A stretch of 64,000 nt of DNA from Chromatiaceae bacterium (GCA_024235215.1 JACKMU010000006.1:304689-368688), one strand, 5' to 3'; counted from the stretch's first letter, positions 9,170 through 18,128 are shown. Made by a program: numbers and translations. Notes: generated by a model from the sequence alone, not told the origin.

Positions 9170-10044
9170 ACCCGCTCCGCCGAGGCCTTGCCGAACAGGC
9201 CGCTCGGCCTGAAGAAGAGCACCAGCAGCAGAATGACGAATCCGATGGCGTCTTTGTAGCCGGATGAGATCAGGCCGGCAGCGAGCGATTCGATCAGACC
9301 GAGCAGCAGACCGCCGGCCACCGCGCCCATTGGATTGCCCATACCGCCGAGAATCGCGGCGGAGAACCCTTTCAGCCCGAGCATCACCCCGGCATCGTAC
9401 GAGGTGAAGGTGATCGGTGCCACCAGTATGCCGGCGAGAGAGCCGAGCAGCGCCGAGAGTCCATAGGCGATCAGCATCATCATGCCCACGTTGATGCCAA
9501 CCAGATGGGCTGCGGTACGGTTGCAGGAGCAGGCCAGAATCGCCTTGCCATGGGTCGTGTGGTTGAAAAAGTAGTGCACTCCGAGCACCAGCACCGATGC
9601 GCCTCCCATGACCCAGAGGTTCTGTGGCAGCAGTGTCGCCTCGCCGATTCTCAGTGGCACTTCACCGGAGAAGTGGGGCATGCCGAAGATATCCTTGCCC
9701 CACAACAGCAGCGCCAGTCCGCGCAGGAAGATCGATGCACCGATGGTGATGATGATGGTGGTGACCACCGAAGCGCCTCTGGCCGGTGCGATGGCGAAGC
9801 GCTGCAGCATCAGTCCGACGCAGATCACCATCGCCACCGAGCAGGCTGCTGCGAGCCATAGCGGCAGGCCGTTGCCAGCGGAGAGTGCGATAGTGCTCAT
9901 CGCCCCCAGCATCACGAACTCACCTTGCGAGAAGTTCACGACGTCCGAAGCGTTGTAGATGATAGCAAAGCCGAGTGCAACCAGCGCATAGGTCGCACCC
10001 ACGGTGATACCGGTCAGAATAAATTGGAGGATCTGGTCGAACAT
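9166..10044 (-). CDS. livH: Branched-chain amino acid type ABC transporter, permease LivH
   Basis: Inner-membrane permease of 292 residues. It begins with MFDQILQFILTGITVGATYA followed by LVALGFAIIYNASDVVNFSQGE, the LivH signature. A second typical block, KGFSAAILGGMGNPMGAVAG, lies near residues 225-245. The coupling loop is ACSCNRTAAHLVGINVG. It is the first gene of the membrane part of the transporter and sits 235 bp downstream of livK, with a strong hairpin between them. Substrates of the family are branched-chain amino acids, amides, urea or short-chain carboxylates; the sequence does not decide which. Confidence 0.93.
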   Translation of the reverse strand: MFDQILQFILTGITVGATYALVALGFAIIYNASDVVNFSQGEFVMLGAMSTIALSAGNGLPLWLAAACSVAMVICVGLMLQRFAIAPARGASVVTTIIITIGASIFLRGLALLLWGKDIFGMPHFSGEVPLRIGEATLLPQNLWVMGGASVLVLGVHYFFNHTTHGKAILACSCNRTAAHLVGINVGMMMLIAYGLSALLGSLAGILVAPITFTSYDAGVMLGLKGFSAAILGGMGNPMGAVAGGLLLGLIESLAAGLISSGYKDAIGFVILLLVLFFRPSGLFGKASAERV

Positions 10045-10186
10045 CTAAACTCTTGAAAAATACTTATCCGTAGCTGAAACCACAGCGGGCTGGTGCGGTT
10101 CCGGCCGTCTCCTCTCTGTTCCCTTCCTGGAATTGCTGAGCAATGGTGCGCTTGTTTTCGACGCGCTATTGTAGGTCGATGGTGAG

Positions 10187-10238
10187 GCGCGAAGCCAGCT
10201 GTTTATGCCTCTCATCGGCACCCCAGCAGGCTTCGCGC
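10187..10238 (-). promoter_or_regulatory. Hairpin between livK and livH
   Basis: An inverted repeat of 15 bases (10187-10201 and 10224-10238) pairs at 14 of 15 positions around GCGCGAAGCC / GGCTTCGCGC, with a 22-base loop. No U-tract follows on the minus strand. In liv-type operons such a structure commonly protects or partly terminates the transcript so that the binding protein is made in excess over the membrane subunits; that role is inferred here. Confidence 0.55.
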
Positions 10239-10279
10239 TTCAGCTCACGGATTGTGCGGGAATCGCAACACCGGCTCGG

Positions 10280-11425
10280 TTACTGAACGATGGTCCAGTC
10301 GCCGTTGCGGATCTCCAGCATCTTGAAGGCATCCATACCGAGACCCAGATGATCGCTCTGGGTCATGTTGTAGATGCCACCGGTGCCGACGAATCCCTTG
10401 GTCTTCTCGATCTCGTCACGCACCTTGGCTTTGTCGGTCGAGTTGGCGCGGTCGATCGCCTCCAGCGCGATGTAGAAGCCATCGTAAGCGTGGCCACCAA
10501 AGGTGGAAACCGGTCCGTGAGCCGCTTCGTATTTGGCTTTGTAAGCAGTCAGCACCGCTTTCTGGGGATCGCTGTCGGGAAGTTGATCGGTAACGAGCAG
10601 CGCCGCGGCCGGCAAGCGCACCCCTTCGGCTGCGTCGCCCGCGAGCTCGATAAATTTCTTCGAAGCGACGCCGTGTGACTGGTAGAGCGGCAGATCAATG
10701 CCGAGCTGGCGAACGTTCTTGGTAACGATCGCCGGTCCGGTACCAAAACCGAAGTTGAGAATCGCCTGGGCGTCGGTGTCGCGGATTTTGGTGAGCTGGG
10801 TGGTCATGTCGGTGTCCTGGGCTCCGTAAGACTCGTCAGCGACCAGCGTGATGCCGAACTGTGGTGCCAGTTGGATGCTCTGTTCACGTCCCGATTTGTC
10901 GAATCCACCGCTGCCGCTGATCAGTGCCACCCGGGTGATTCCCCGGCGCTGCATGTCACCGAATATCTTGGCGGCGGCCATCGCGTCGGTGTGCGGAACC
11001 TTGAATGTCCACTTCTGTACCGGTTGAACGATCTTGACCGAACCGGCAAGCGAGATGAACGGAATGCCACTGCTCGCGACCAACGGCATCACCGCGATCG
11101 AAGTGCCGGAGGTGGTGCCACCCACGATGACGTCGACCCGATCCTTCTGGATCAGTCGCTTGACGAAGTTGACCGCCTCTTTGGCATTCCCACCGGTATC
11201 ATAGTGGATCAGTTCGACCATCTTGCCGTCCACACCGCCAGCGGCGTTGACTTCGTCGACATACATCTGCAGCGTCTTCAGCTCTGGATCGCCGAGAAAA
11301 GAGGCGCCCCCGGTGACTGCCAGGAAGGTGCCGACCTTGATCGTGTCGCCAGCCAGCGACTGCCCGGCACCCAGGCTCAGCAGTGTGCCGATCGCCAGTG
11401 CGCATGCGGTTTTACGGATATTCAT
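10280..11425 (-). CDS. livK: Periplasmic substrate-binding protein of the liv-type importer
   Basis: A 381-residue protein of the Leu/Ile/Val-binding (periplasmic binding protein type 1) family. It has a Sec signal peptide (MNIRKTACALAIG...GQSLA, cleavage likely before GDTIKVG). The mature part has the family opening KVGTFLAVTGGASFLGDPE, then VNAAGGVDGKMVELIHYD and VDVIVGGTTSGTSIAVMPLV, with a second lobe ending NGDWTIVQ. I chose the ATG at 11425 because GAGGGGGA lies about nine bases before it; longer starts at 11443 and 11497 would push residues ahead of the signal peptide. It is the first gene of the operon, so its 160 bp upstream region should hold the operon promoter. Confidence 0.92.
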   Translation of the reverse strand: MNIRKTACALAIGTLLSLGAGQSLAGDTIKVGTFLAVTGGASFLGDPELKTLQMYVDEVNAAGGVDGKMVELIHYDTGGNAKEAVNFVKRLIQKDRVDVIVGGTTSGTSIAVMPLVASSGIPFISLAGSVKIVQPVQKWTFKVPHTDAMAAAKIFGDMQRRGITRVALISGSGGFDKSGREQSIQLAPQFGITLVADESYGAQDTDMTTQLTKIRDTDAQAILNFGFGTGPAIVTKNVRQLGIDLPLYQSHGVASKKFIELAGDAAEGVRLPAAALLVTDQLPDSDPQKAVLTAYKAKYEAAHGPVSTFGGHAYDGFYIALEAIDRANSTDKAKVRDEIEKTKGFVGTGGIYNMTQSDHLGLGMDAFKMLEIRNGDWTIVQ

Positions 11426-11665
11426 CTGGATATTCCCCCTCATCGGAACAGGATAGTGCGTTCGCTTTTGTAGCGCTTCCTGCCTGGTCACCAGCAAGCT
11501 GGTGAAGTGGGCAAAAGGGCGCTCGTTCAGAATTTACCGGATCGGTCAGCCCCCGTTTCGCTTCGCCTCCGCACCCGTTTTACGGTAACCGCCGATTCGC
11601 TGCCGAGCATAGCGGCTGTGGTACCATCTGGTCAAACATACCCGTTAAACACAGGGTATTTGACC

Positions 11666-12106
11666 CTATTTACCGACTTCCGGTAGCAACTTCCTTACGC
11701 ACTCCAGATAAGCCTGTTCGTCCGGCATACGGCCGGATGACTGCGCCTCCCACAGCATACGCCCCAGGCATTCCATCAGTCGGTGTTCCGCTTCGTGGCT
11801 CTCTCCGATAGCGCCTGCCAGGCGCCGGTAGAGCGTGCGGATACCCGATGGGCGGTTGGTTGCCAATTGTTCTTGCAGGCTGATATGCATGCCCAGGTGC
11901 AGAAAGGGGTTGGTCTCCCCCGCTTCGGGCAGAAAATCGCGCTCCAGTGATGCATCCGGATTCTCGATCAGCCGCTGATACTCGGGGTGCTGCTCGATGA
12001 TCGTGGCAATCAGTCGTTCCAGCGGTGTGCGCTCTACACCGGTGCGATGCTTGCGCCAAGCCTCGGTGAACACCCGCCTGATTTCGGTTCTGTTGTCTCC
12101 AAACAT
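11666..12106 (-). CDS. DUF1841 family protein
   Basis: A 146-residue soluble protein of the proteobacterial DUF1841 family, recognised by MFGDNRTEIRRVFTEAWRK, EQHPEYQRLIENP, NPFLHLGMHISLQEQL and HRLMECLGRMLWEAQ. The function is unknown. It is predicted to be mostly helical and has no signal peptide. It lies just downstream of nth on the same strand, with the 81-bp palindromic element between them, only 13 bp before its start codon. Any readthrough from the rnf-nth operon would have to pass that hairpin. Confidence 0.85.
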   Translation of the reverse strand: MFGDNRTEIRRVFTEAWRKHRTGVERTPLERLIATIIEQHPEYQRLIENPDASLERDFLPEAGETNPFLHLGMHISLQEQLATNRPSGIRTLYRRLAGAIGESHEAEHRLMECLGRMLWEAQSSGRMPDEQAYLECVRKLLPEVGK

Positions 12107-12119
12107 AGGCTATTCCGAT

Positions 12120-12200
12120 AAAGGGGGTCAGAGTCAAATTAAACGTAACTCAATTAGTTACAACAACGGATTTTGGTTTAATTTGACTCTGACCCCCTTT
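12120..12200. repeat. 81-bp palindromic element (RAYT-associated MITE-like repeat) at the 3' end of nth
   Basis: Perfect 24-bp terminal inverted repeats (12120-12143 and 12177-12200; core GGGGGTCAGAGTCAAATTAA) enclose a smaller hairpin, GTAACT/AGTTAC, at 12145-12161. The GGTCAGAGTCAAATT end is familiar to me from repeats flanking REP-associated tyrosine transposases, and the dead transposase at 4873-5472 ends in a matching ctgacccc. The element lies on the end of nth: the final residues KRGSESN and the stop are read from its right arm. It may also act as a bidirectional terminator. Confidence 0.8.
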
Positions 12201-12822
12201 TTTCTTTGTATTCACATAAATCCTCGATGACACAGGCGCCACATCTCGGTGTCCGCGCAACACAGGTGTAGCGGCCGTGCAGGATCAGCCAGTGGTGGGC
12301 ATCCTGCAGAAACTCCTTGGGTGTCCAGCGCAGCAACCGCTGTTCCACTTCGAGCACGTTCCTGCCCTGTGCCAGCCGGGTGCGATTGGCCACCCGGAAG
12401 ATGTGCGTGTCGACTGCCAGGGTGGGTTGACCAAACGCGGTGTTCAGTATCACATTGGCGGTTTTCCTGCCGACCCCGGGCAGTGCCTCCAACGCCTCCC
12501 GTTGCTGCGGCACCTCTCCGGCATGTTGTTCCAGCAGCACACGGCAGGTTTTGATCAGATTGACTGCCTTGCTGTTGAACAACCCGATCGTACGGATCTC
12601 TCTCTTCAACCCCTGTTCGCCCAGTTGTAACAGTGCGCGCGGCGTATTGGCCAACGGAAAGAGGCGGGCGGTCGCCTTGTTGACGCTTTTGTCGGTCGCC
12701 TGGGCGGAGAGTACCACCGCTACCAGCAGTTCAAACGGCGTGCTGTAGTTGAGTTCAGTTCTCGGGTTGGGGTTGGCGGTACGCAGTCGCTCGAAGATCT
12801 CCCGGCGTTTTGCTGCGTTCAT
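12178..12822 (-). CDS. nth: Endonuclease III (DNA glycosylase / AP lyase)
   Basis: Base-excision repair enzyme removing oxidised pyrimidines, about 214 residues. The helix-hairpin-helix is EALPGVGRKTANVILN, with the catalytic Lys in that motif and the catalytic Asp in LAVDTHIFRVANR. The four Cys of the [4Fe-4S] cluster lie in CVARTPRCGACVIEDLC. I start it at the ATG at 12822 (MNAAKRREIFERL), the usual N-terminus; the longer frame from 12954 lies inside the rnfE end region. It follows rnfE, as in many gammaproteobacteria. The last seven residues and the stop come from the inserted palindromic element, so the C-terminus differs slightly from the family. Confidence 0.95.
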   Translation of the reverse strand: MNAAKRREIFERLRTANPNPRTELNYSTPFELLVAVVLSAQATDKSVNKATARLFPLANTPRALLQLGEQGLKREIRTIGLFNSKAVNLIKTCRVLLEQHAGEVPQQREALEALPGVGRKTANVILNTAFGQPTLAVDTHIFRVANRTRLAQGRNVLEVEQRLLRWTPKEFLQDAHHWLILHGRYTCVARTPRCGACVIEDLCEYKEKRGSESN

Positions 12823-12910
12823 ACCCAAAGAGGAACAGGAGTCAAGCGGTGGATAGAGATGCAAGGCCAGAAAGATCGGTGGGCGGTATGACCCCGGACC
12901 GAGGGAAAAG

Positions 12911-13615
12911 TCATGCTGTTCCACCTGCTGCCGGTGCTGGATGTGTCGTGGCAACAGCCACCGCTTTGCGTGCTCTGCTCAGCTGTTTGTCGATCAGATT
13001 CTTCAGTGCGATCATGAATCCCAGACCGATGAATGCGCCAGGTGGCAGGATCGCAAGCAGCATGCCCTTGAAATCCTCGCCCAGACTCATGTACAGCCCG
13101 GCAGCCACCTCGCCGAACATCAGATCGGCTTGGGAAAAGAGCGTGCCGAGGCCGATGATCTCCCGCATCGCACCGAGTGCGGTGAGTACCAGTGTGAAAC
13201 CCAGACCCATCGCAAGACCGTCCACCAGCGAACGGCCCAGCGGATTTTTTGAAGCAAAAGCCTCGGCCCGGCCGATGATCGTGCAGTTGGTGACGATCAG
13301 CGGAATGAAGATGCCGAGAATCCGGTAGAGTTCGTAGAACCAGGCCATCATGCTCAACTCCACCGCGGTCACGAATGAGGCGATGATCAGCACGAATACC
13401 GGCAGGCGCACTTCCGGCCGGACCCAGTTACGGATGATCGAGATGGTAGCGTTGGAGAGGGTCAGCACAACCAGCGTGGCTAATCCCAGTCCCAAGCCGT
13501 TTACCGCAGTGTTGGTCACTGCCAGCAGTGGGCAGAGTCCGAGCAGTGCGACCAGTGCCTGGTTGTTGCTCCACAGTCCCTCTTTGATCAATCTGCCGTA
13601 GCTGCTCGTCGCCAT
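12911..13615 (-). CDS. rnfE: Electron transport complex subunit RnfE
   Basis: Integral membrane subunit of the Rnf complex, 234 residues, with about six membrane segments. Hallmarks are LWSNNQALVALLGLCPLLAV, RLPVFVLIIASFVTAVEL and PLIVTNCTIIGRAEAFASKN. It is homologous to RnfA and forms with it the pair of inversely oriented membrane subunits. The short C-terminal tail is Ala/Pro rich. It starts 2 bp after the rnfG stop and is the last rnf gene before nth. Confidence 0.95.
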   Translation of the reverse strand: MATSSYGRLIKEGLWSNNQALVALLGLCPLLAVTNTAVNGLGLGLATLVVLTLSNATISIIRNWVRPEVRLPVFVLIIASFVTAVELSMMAWFYELYRILGIFIPLIVTNCTIIGRAEAFASKNPLGRSLVDGLAMGLGFTLVLTALGAMREIIGLGTLFSQADLMFGEVAAGLYMSLGEDFKGMLLAILPPGAFIGLGFMIALKNLIDKQLSRARKAVAVATTHPAPAAGGTA

Positions 13616-13617
13616 AG

Positions 13618-14238
13618 TCAGGCTCCCGGTGAATGAAACAGCGACGCACCCTGGTCGCGGAAATAGAGCAGTGTGTTCTTCACTGCGTTTACGATCGATC
13701 TCGGGGTGATGGTAGCACCGGTAAACTGATCAAAGATACCGCCGTCCTTTTTTACTCCCCATTTGGCGAGCAGCGGATTTTCCAGGGATTTTCCGTCGAA
13801 ACTGTGGATCCAGTCTGATTTGCGCTCTTCCACCTTGTCACCCAAACCCGGTGTTTCCTTGTGCGAAACCACCCGAACCCCGCCGAGCGTGCCGTCGGCA
13901 AGCACTGCCACCAGCAGCTTGATGGGACCACTGTAGCCATTCGGCACGACCGTGGTGAAGACTGCCGCCACCGCTTTACCCTCTTTGCGACCCAGATAGA
14001 CCAGCGTCTCCTTACTGCCCAGCCGCTCCGGAGCGCTGACCGTGAGCGCGTCACTGATGATGTCGTTATCGATGGTGTCTGCCGGAACCAGTGCGGTCAA
14101 CTCCCGCAGCAACGCTTCGCGCTCGTTGGCGACTATCCTGTCCACGGTCTGGTGGTGCACCAGCGCGACCAGACCGACTCCCGCCACCGCGAAGAGGAAC
14201 AGGATGGTTCCGGCCAATGCGATCGGGTGCTTATTCAT
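13618..14238 (-). CDS. rnfG: Electron transport complex subunit RnfG
   Basis: Membrane-anchored, periplasm-facing flavoprotein of Rnf, 206 residues. One N-terminal membrane segment (AGTILFLFAVAGVGLVALVH) is followed by an FMN-binding domain. The Thr of DQFTGATITPRSIVNAV is the expected site of covalent FMN attachment. Other family blocks are VVSHKETPGLGDKVEERKSD and WIHSFDG. It overlaps rnfD by 8 bp. Confidence 0.95.
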   Translation of the reverse strand: MNKHPIALAGTILFLFAVAGVGLVALVHHQTVDRIVANEREALLRELTALVPADTIDNDIISDALTVSAPERLGSKETLVYLGRKEGKAVAAVFTTVVPNGYSGPIKLLVAVLADGTLGGVRVVSHKETPGLGDKVEERKSDWIHSFDGKSLENPLLAKWGVKKDGGIFDQFTGATITPRSIVNAVKNTLLYFRDQGASLFHSPGA

Positions 14239-15274
14239 TACTGCTGCTCTGCTGGCCGAACACCCGTGGCTGGGTGTAGTAGTCGATCATCGGCACCGCC
14301 ATGTTCATCAACAGCACCGCGAACGCGACCGCGTCCGGATAACCTCCCCAACGGCGGATCACGTAGGTGATCAACCCGATGCAGGCACCGTAGATCAACT
14401 GTCCACGATGGGTGGTGGACGCGGTGACCGGATCGGTGGCGATGAAGAAGGCGCCGAGCAGGGTGCCACCGCTGAAAATATGGAACAGGCCAAACGGGTG
14501 GCTCTCCTGGTCCAGGAAGTGGAACAGCATCGCCATCACCAGCACCGCGCCCAGCATAGACACCGGGATATGCCAGCTGATAATGCGCTTGTAAAGCAGT
14601 ATCGCGCCGCCCAGCAGGTACCAGTTCCCAACCCACTCCCAGCCAAGTCCACCGAAATCGCCCCACAGCGGGCTCTGCCGGATTTCGCTGATCATGCGGT
14701 TATGGTTCAGCTGGTTACGCATCTCGTCCAGCGGCGTCGCCATGGTGATTCCATCCCAGCTCAGCCCGGGCGGCAGGCTGCCCGTGAAGATCGCATGCAG
14801 CGTTTGGGCGAAGTCGAGCGGCGTCTGGTTGAGCATGATCGGCGGCAGCCAGGTGGTCATCTCCACCGGATAGGAGATCAGCAGCAGTACATAGCCGACC
14901 ATCGCCGGATTGAACGGATTGTAGCCGATCCCGCCGTACAGGTGTTTGGCGACGATGATCGCGAACGCGGTTCCCAGTAAAGTCAGCCACCAGGGAAGCA
15001 GCGGCGGGATCGCGATCGCGAACAGCAGTGCGGTCACCACCGCGCTCAGGTCCTGGATTGCCGGCAGCGCCGGTCGGCGGCGCAACTTCAACACCAGCCC
15101 TTCTGCAACCACCGCAGTGATGCTTGCCAGCAGCATGTGTATAGCGATCCCCCAGCCGAAGTACCAGGTCATCGCCACAGCACCGGGAAGCAACGCGACA
15201 ATCACCCAGAGCATGGTGACAGTGACGCTGTTAGGGCGGGCTGAATGGGGTGATGTGATGGTGAGGAATCGCAT
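14231..15274 (-). CDS. rnfD: Electron transport complex subunit RnfD
   Basis: Polytopic membrane flavoprotein of Rnf, 347 residues. The FMN-attachment region is WDGITMATPLDEMRNQ near residue 180. Family blocks are LYGGIGYNPFNPAMVGY (near 115-130) and FIATDPVTASTTHRGQLIYG (near 260-280). It belongs to the RnfD/NqrB family and carries electrons and ions across the membrane. It begins 3 bp after the rnfC stop. Confidence 0.95.
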   Translation of the reverse strand: MRFLTITSPHSARPNSVTVTMLWVIVALLPGAVAMTWYFGWGIAIHMLLASITAVVAEGLVLKLRRRPALPAIQDLSAVVTALLFAIAIPPLLPWWLTLLGTAFAIIVAKHLYGGIGYNPFNPAMVGYVLLLISYPVEMTTWLPPIMLNQTPLDFAQTLHAIFTGSLPPGLSWDGITMATPLDEMRNQLNHNRMISEIRQSPLWGDFGGLGWEWVGNWYLLGGAILLYKRIISWHIPVSMLGAVLVMAMLFHFLDQESHPFGLFHIFSGGTLLGAFFIATDPVTASTTHRGQLIYGACIGLITYVIRRWGGYPDAVAFAVLLMNMAVPMIDYYTQPRVFGQQSSSNE

Positions 15275-15277
15275 CGC

Positions 15278-16981
15278 TCAGCCCTCCTGCTCGGCACTGC
15301 TGCGGTTCAGCTTCTTTCTGCGGATCTCCGCCTGATCGACCTGCTGTTGCTGCACAGGGGTGAGATCGGTGGTGTTTTTCGGCGCGATACCCTGCTCTGC
15401 CAGCCGTGCCTTTTTTTCTGCCGCCCGTTTCAGGGCAGCCTCGATCGCCGCCTTTTTCGGATCTGCCACGTCCGCCGGGGCTTGTGCCGCTGCCGGCTTT
15501 TTCGCCAGCGCGGCGCGCTTCTGTTGCAAGCGCGCCAGCTTCTCCGCCTCTTGCCGGGCGAGACGCGCCTGCTTCGCTTCGTGCCGTTGGCGCGCCAGTT
15601 CCGCGCTCCTTCTTTCGCGCTCCTGATCCCAGCTCTCGTTCTTGGCGAAGCGGAAATACTGCACCAGTGGAATGTGCGCCGGACAGACGTGCGAACAGCA
15701 GCCGCACTCGATGCAGTCGAACAGGTTGTACTCCTGGGTTTTCTCCAGATCCTTGGCGCGTGCGTACCAGTACATCTGTTGCGGCAGCAGGCTGACCGGG
15801 CAGACCTCGGCGCACTTGCCGCAGCGAATGCAGGCGCTGGCCGCACCCGGGTCGGGTGCTTCGCTGGGGCTGGCGGCCAGCAGACAGTTGCTCGCCTTGG
15901 AGATAGGAACCGTGTCGCTGTGCAGGGTAAAGCCCATCATCGGGCCACCCATGATCAGCCGATCTCCACACCCGGAGTAGCCACCAGCCTGGGCGATCAG
16001 TTCGTTACACGGGGTACCGATGAGCGCTTCCAGATTGCTTGGGTTGCCTACCCCTTCGCCGGTGATCGTGACCAAGCGGGAGATGAGTGGTTGACCGCGC
16101 AATACTGCATCTGCCACTGCCGCGGCGGTGCCGACGTTGTTACAGATGACGCCAACACTGGCCGGTAGCTCGCCGGAGGGGACCTCTATGCCGGTGAGCA
16201 CCCGGATGAGCTGGCGCTCGCCGCCGCTGGGGTAGCGCGTCGGAATGGTCACCACTTCGATCTGTTCCAGCTGCAATCGCACCAGCGCCTGGTTCATCGC
16301 GGAGATTGCCTCGGGCTTGTTGTCTTCGATGCCGATCTGAGTGGTGGTGGCACCGATCAGCCGCTGCATAATGGAGGCGCCGGTCAGAACATCTTCCGCC
16401 CGCACCCGCATCAGCATGTCGTCGCAGGTGATGTAAGGTTCGCACTCGGCGCCGTTGATCACCAGCGTGTTGATGCGCCGGCCGCTCTCCGGCGCCAGTT
16501 TCACGCTGGTGGGAAAGGAGGCGCCACCCAGGCCGACAATGCCTGCACTGCGAATTCGTTCCAGCAGCAGCCGGGGTTCACATTGGGCGTAATCCGCGAT
16601 CGGTGGTGGCAGCGCTCCCCATTCATCCTTTCCGTCGGTCTCGATCACGATACAGAGGGCTGGGAGTCCGGAGGGGTGTGCTACCGGGAGTTCATCGATC
16701 GCTGTCACCCTGCCGGAACTGGGGGCGTGCAGTGCGGCACTTATCCGGCCCTGCGCGGTAGCGATCAACTCCCCCTTCAGTACCCGGTCTCCTACGGTGA
16801 CCAGCGGCTGCGCGGGTGTACCGATGTGCTGCTGTACCGGTAGTATCAGCTTGGCAGGCAGTGCGGCCTGGATGGGCAGGGTGCGGGTGGACTGTGCCTT
16901 GTTGTCGGGCAGATGGAGTCCGCCAGGGAATCGGTAGAGCTTACGTACTGGCTTGCTGTTCGATGGGTAATACATCCTCAT
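15278..16981 (-). CDS. rnfC: Electron transport complex subunit RnfC
   Basis: Peripheral cytoplasmic subunit that exchanges electrons with NADH, 567 residues. The NADH/FMN domain shows GLGGASFPTSVKL near residues 150-165, and INGAECEPYITCDD follows. Two [4Fe-4S] motifs follow near 385-435: CIRCGKCAEVCP and CIECGCCSHVCP. Beyond them is a 130-residue Lys/Arg/Ala-rich, highly charged helical tail (RRSAELARQRHEAKQARLAR, KPAAAQAPAD), the feature that makes gammaproteobacterial RnfC long and variable. It overlaps rnfB by 4 bp; a second ATG lies two codons downstream. Confidence 0.95.
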   Translation of the reverse strand: MRMYYPSNSKPVRKLYRFPGGLHLPDNKAQSTRTLPIQAALPAKLILPVQQHIGTPAQPLVTVGDRVLKGELIATAQGRISAALHAPSSGRVTAIDELPVAHPSGLPALCIVIETDGKDEWGALPPPIADYAQCEPRLLLERIRSAGIVGLGGASFPTSVKLAPESGRRINTLVINGAECEPYITCDDMLMRVRAEDVLTGASIMQRLIGATTTQIGIEDNKPEAISAMNQALVRLQLEQIEVVTIPTRYPSGGERQLIRVLTGIEVPSGELPASVGVICNNVGTAAAVADAVLRGQPLISRLVTITGEGVGNPSNLEALIGTPCNELIAQAGGYSGCGDRLIMGGPMMGFTLHSDTVPISKASNCLLAASPSEAPDPGAASACIRCGKCAEVCPVSLLPQQMYWYARAKDLEKTQEYNLFDCIECGCCSHVCPAHIPLVQYFRFAKNESWDQERERRSAELARQRHEAKQARLARQEAEKLARLQQKRAALAKKPAAAQAPADVADPKKAAIEAALKRAAEKKARLAEQGIAPKNTTDLTPVQQQQVDQAEIRRKKLNRSSAEQEG

Positions 16982-17547
16982 CTTCCCACTGCGGAAGTCG
17001 CGGCACGCTGCAGGTCAGCGGTAGGTAATGGCCATTTCCAATTGCCGATATGCTGTTTCACCGGCACCATATCGATGCACTCAACCGGGCAGGGCGGCAG
17101 GCAGAGTGCGCAGCCGGTGCACTGATCCGCGATTACCGTGTGCATCTGTTTGGCGGCACCGAGAATGGCGTCCACCGGACAGGCCTGGATGCAGAGGGTG
17201 CAACCGATACACTCCGGCTCACGGATTACCGCCAGCTCCTTGGGTTTATCGGCGCCCGATTCGGCGTTCAGCGGCACCGGGTCGCGTCCCAGCATGTCCG
17301 CCAGGGCCACCATCGTCGCTTCGCCGCCCGGTGGGCAGAGGTTGATTTCGGCCTCTTCTGCGGCGATCGCCTCGGCGTAGGGTCGGCAACCGGGATAGCC
17401 GCACTGACCACACTGTGTCTGCGGCAGCAGTGCATCGATTTTGTCGACGATCGGGTCTCCTTCGACCTTGAAGCGGATCGCAGAGAAGCCCAGCAGCAGG
17501 CCGAACGTCAGTGCCAACAGTGAGATGACGAGGACTGCGGTCAACAT
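16978..17547 (-). CDS. rnfB: Electron transport complex iron-sulfur subunit RnfB
   Basis: Ferredoxin-like subunit of 189 residues. It has an N-terminal membrane anchor, then the Cys motif TQCGQCGYPGCRPYAEAI near residues 45-60. Two further [4Fe-4S] motifs, CIGCTLCIQACPVDA and CTGCALCLPPCPVECI, lie near 115-155. It is thought to be the entry or exit point for ferredoxin electrons. Its start overlaps the rnfA stop by one base (TGATG) and its end overlaps rnfC by four, so the operon is tightly coupled. Confidence 0.95.
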   Translation of the reverse strand: MLTAVLVISLLALTFGLLLGFSAIRFKVEGDPIVDKIDALLPQTQCGQCGYPGCRPYAEAIAAEEAEINLCPPGGEATMVALADMLGRDPVPLNAESGADKPKELAVIREPECIGCTLCIQACPVDAILGAAKQMHTVIADQCTGCALCLPPCPVECIDMVPVKQHIGNWKWPLPTADLQRAATSAVGR

Positions 17548-18128
17548 CAGCTGGGCACCAGTCCGGAGAAGCCCATGAAGGCCATCGACATCAGTCCGGC
17601 GGTGACCAGCGCAATCGCACTTCCCTTGAACGGCTCGGGCACATCGGAAACGTTGACCCGCTCACGCACCGCGGCGAACATCACCAGTACCAGCGAGAAC
17701 CCGGTCGCTGCGCCAAATCCGTAGATCGCGGACTCAACGAAGTTGTGTGCCTCCTGCACATTCAGCAGCGCCACACCCAGCACGGCACAGTTGGTGGTGA
17801 TCAGCGGCAGGAAGATGCCCAGCACCTGATAGAGCATCGGGCTGGTCTTGTGCATCACCATTTCGGTGAACTGCACCACCACGGCAATCACCAGGATAAA
17901 GGCGATGGTGCGCAAGTACTCCAGCCCCAGCGGCGCCAGCAGATACTCGTTCACCAGGTAGCTGCAGATGGCGGACAGTGTGAGCACGAAAGTCGTAGCC
18001 AGCCCCATGCCGACGGCGGTCTCCAGCTTGCGGGAGACCCCCATGAACGGACAGATTCCCAGGAATTTCACCAGGACAAAATTGTTGACCAGCACGGTGC
18101 TGATCAGGATGAGCAGATACTCTTTCAC
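17547..18128 (-). CDS. rnfA: Electron transport complex subunit RnfA
   Basis: First gene of rnfABCDGE-nth. It encodes a 193-residue integral membrane protein with six hydrophobic segments, homologous to RnfE and NqrE. Hallmarks are VNNFVLVKFLGICPFMGVS near residues 15-32 and the ITTNCAVLGVALLN block near 105-120. Rnf couples electron flow between NADH and ferredoxin to ion transport, supplying low-potential electrons for reductive biosynthesis or nitrogen fixation; in some bacteria it also reduces SoxR. The operon promoter should lie in the 117 bp between this gene and metG. Confidence 0.95.
   Translation of the reverse strand: MKEYLLILISTVLVNNFVLVKFLGICPFMGVSRKLETAVGMGLATTFVLTLSAICSYLVNEYLLAPLGLEYLRTIAFILVIAVVVQFTEMVMHKTSPMLYQVLGIFLPLITTNCAVLGVALLNVQEAHNFVESAIYGFGAATGFSLVLVMFAAVRERVNVSDVPEPFKGSAIALVTAGLMSMAFMGFSGLVPS

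Noticed and set aside
11670..12137. 155-codon frame overlapping the DUF1841 gene on the same strand
   Set aside because: The DUF1841 frame carries the family motifs; this one is Arg/Gly/Pro-rich and only a frame shadow.
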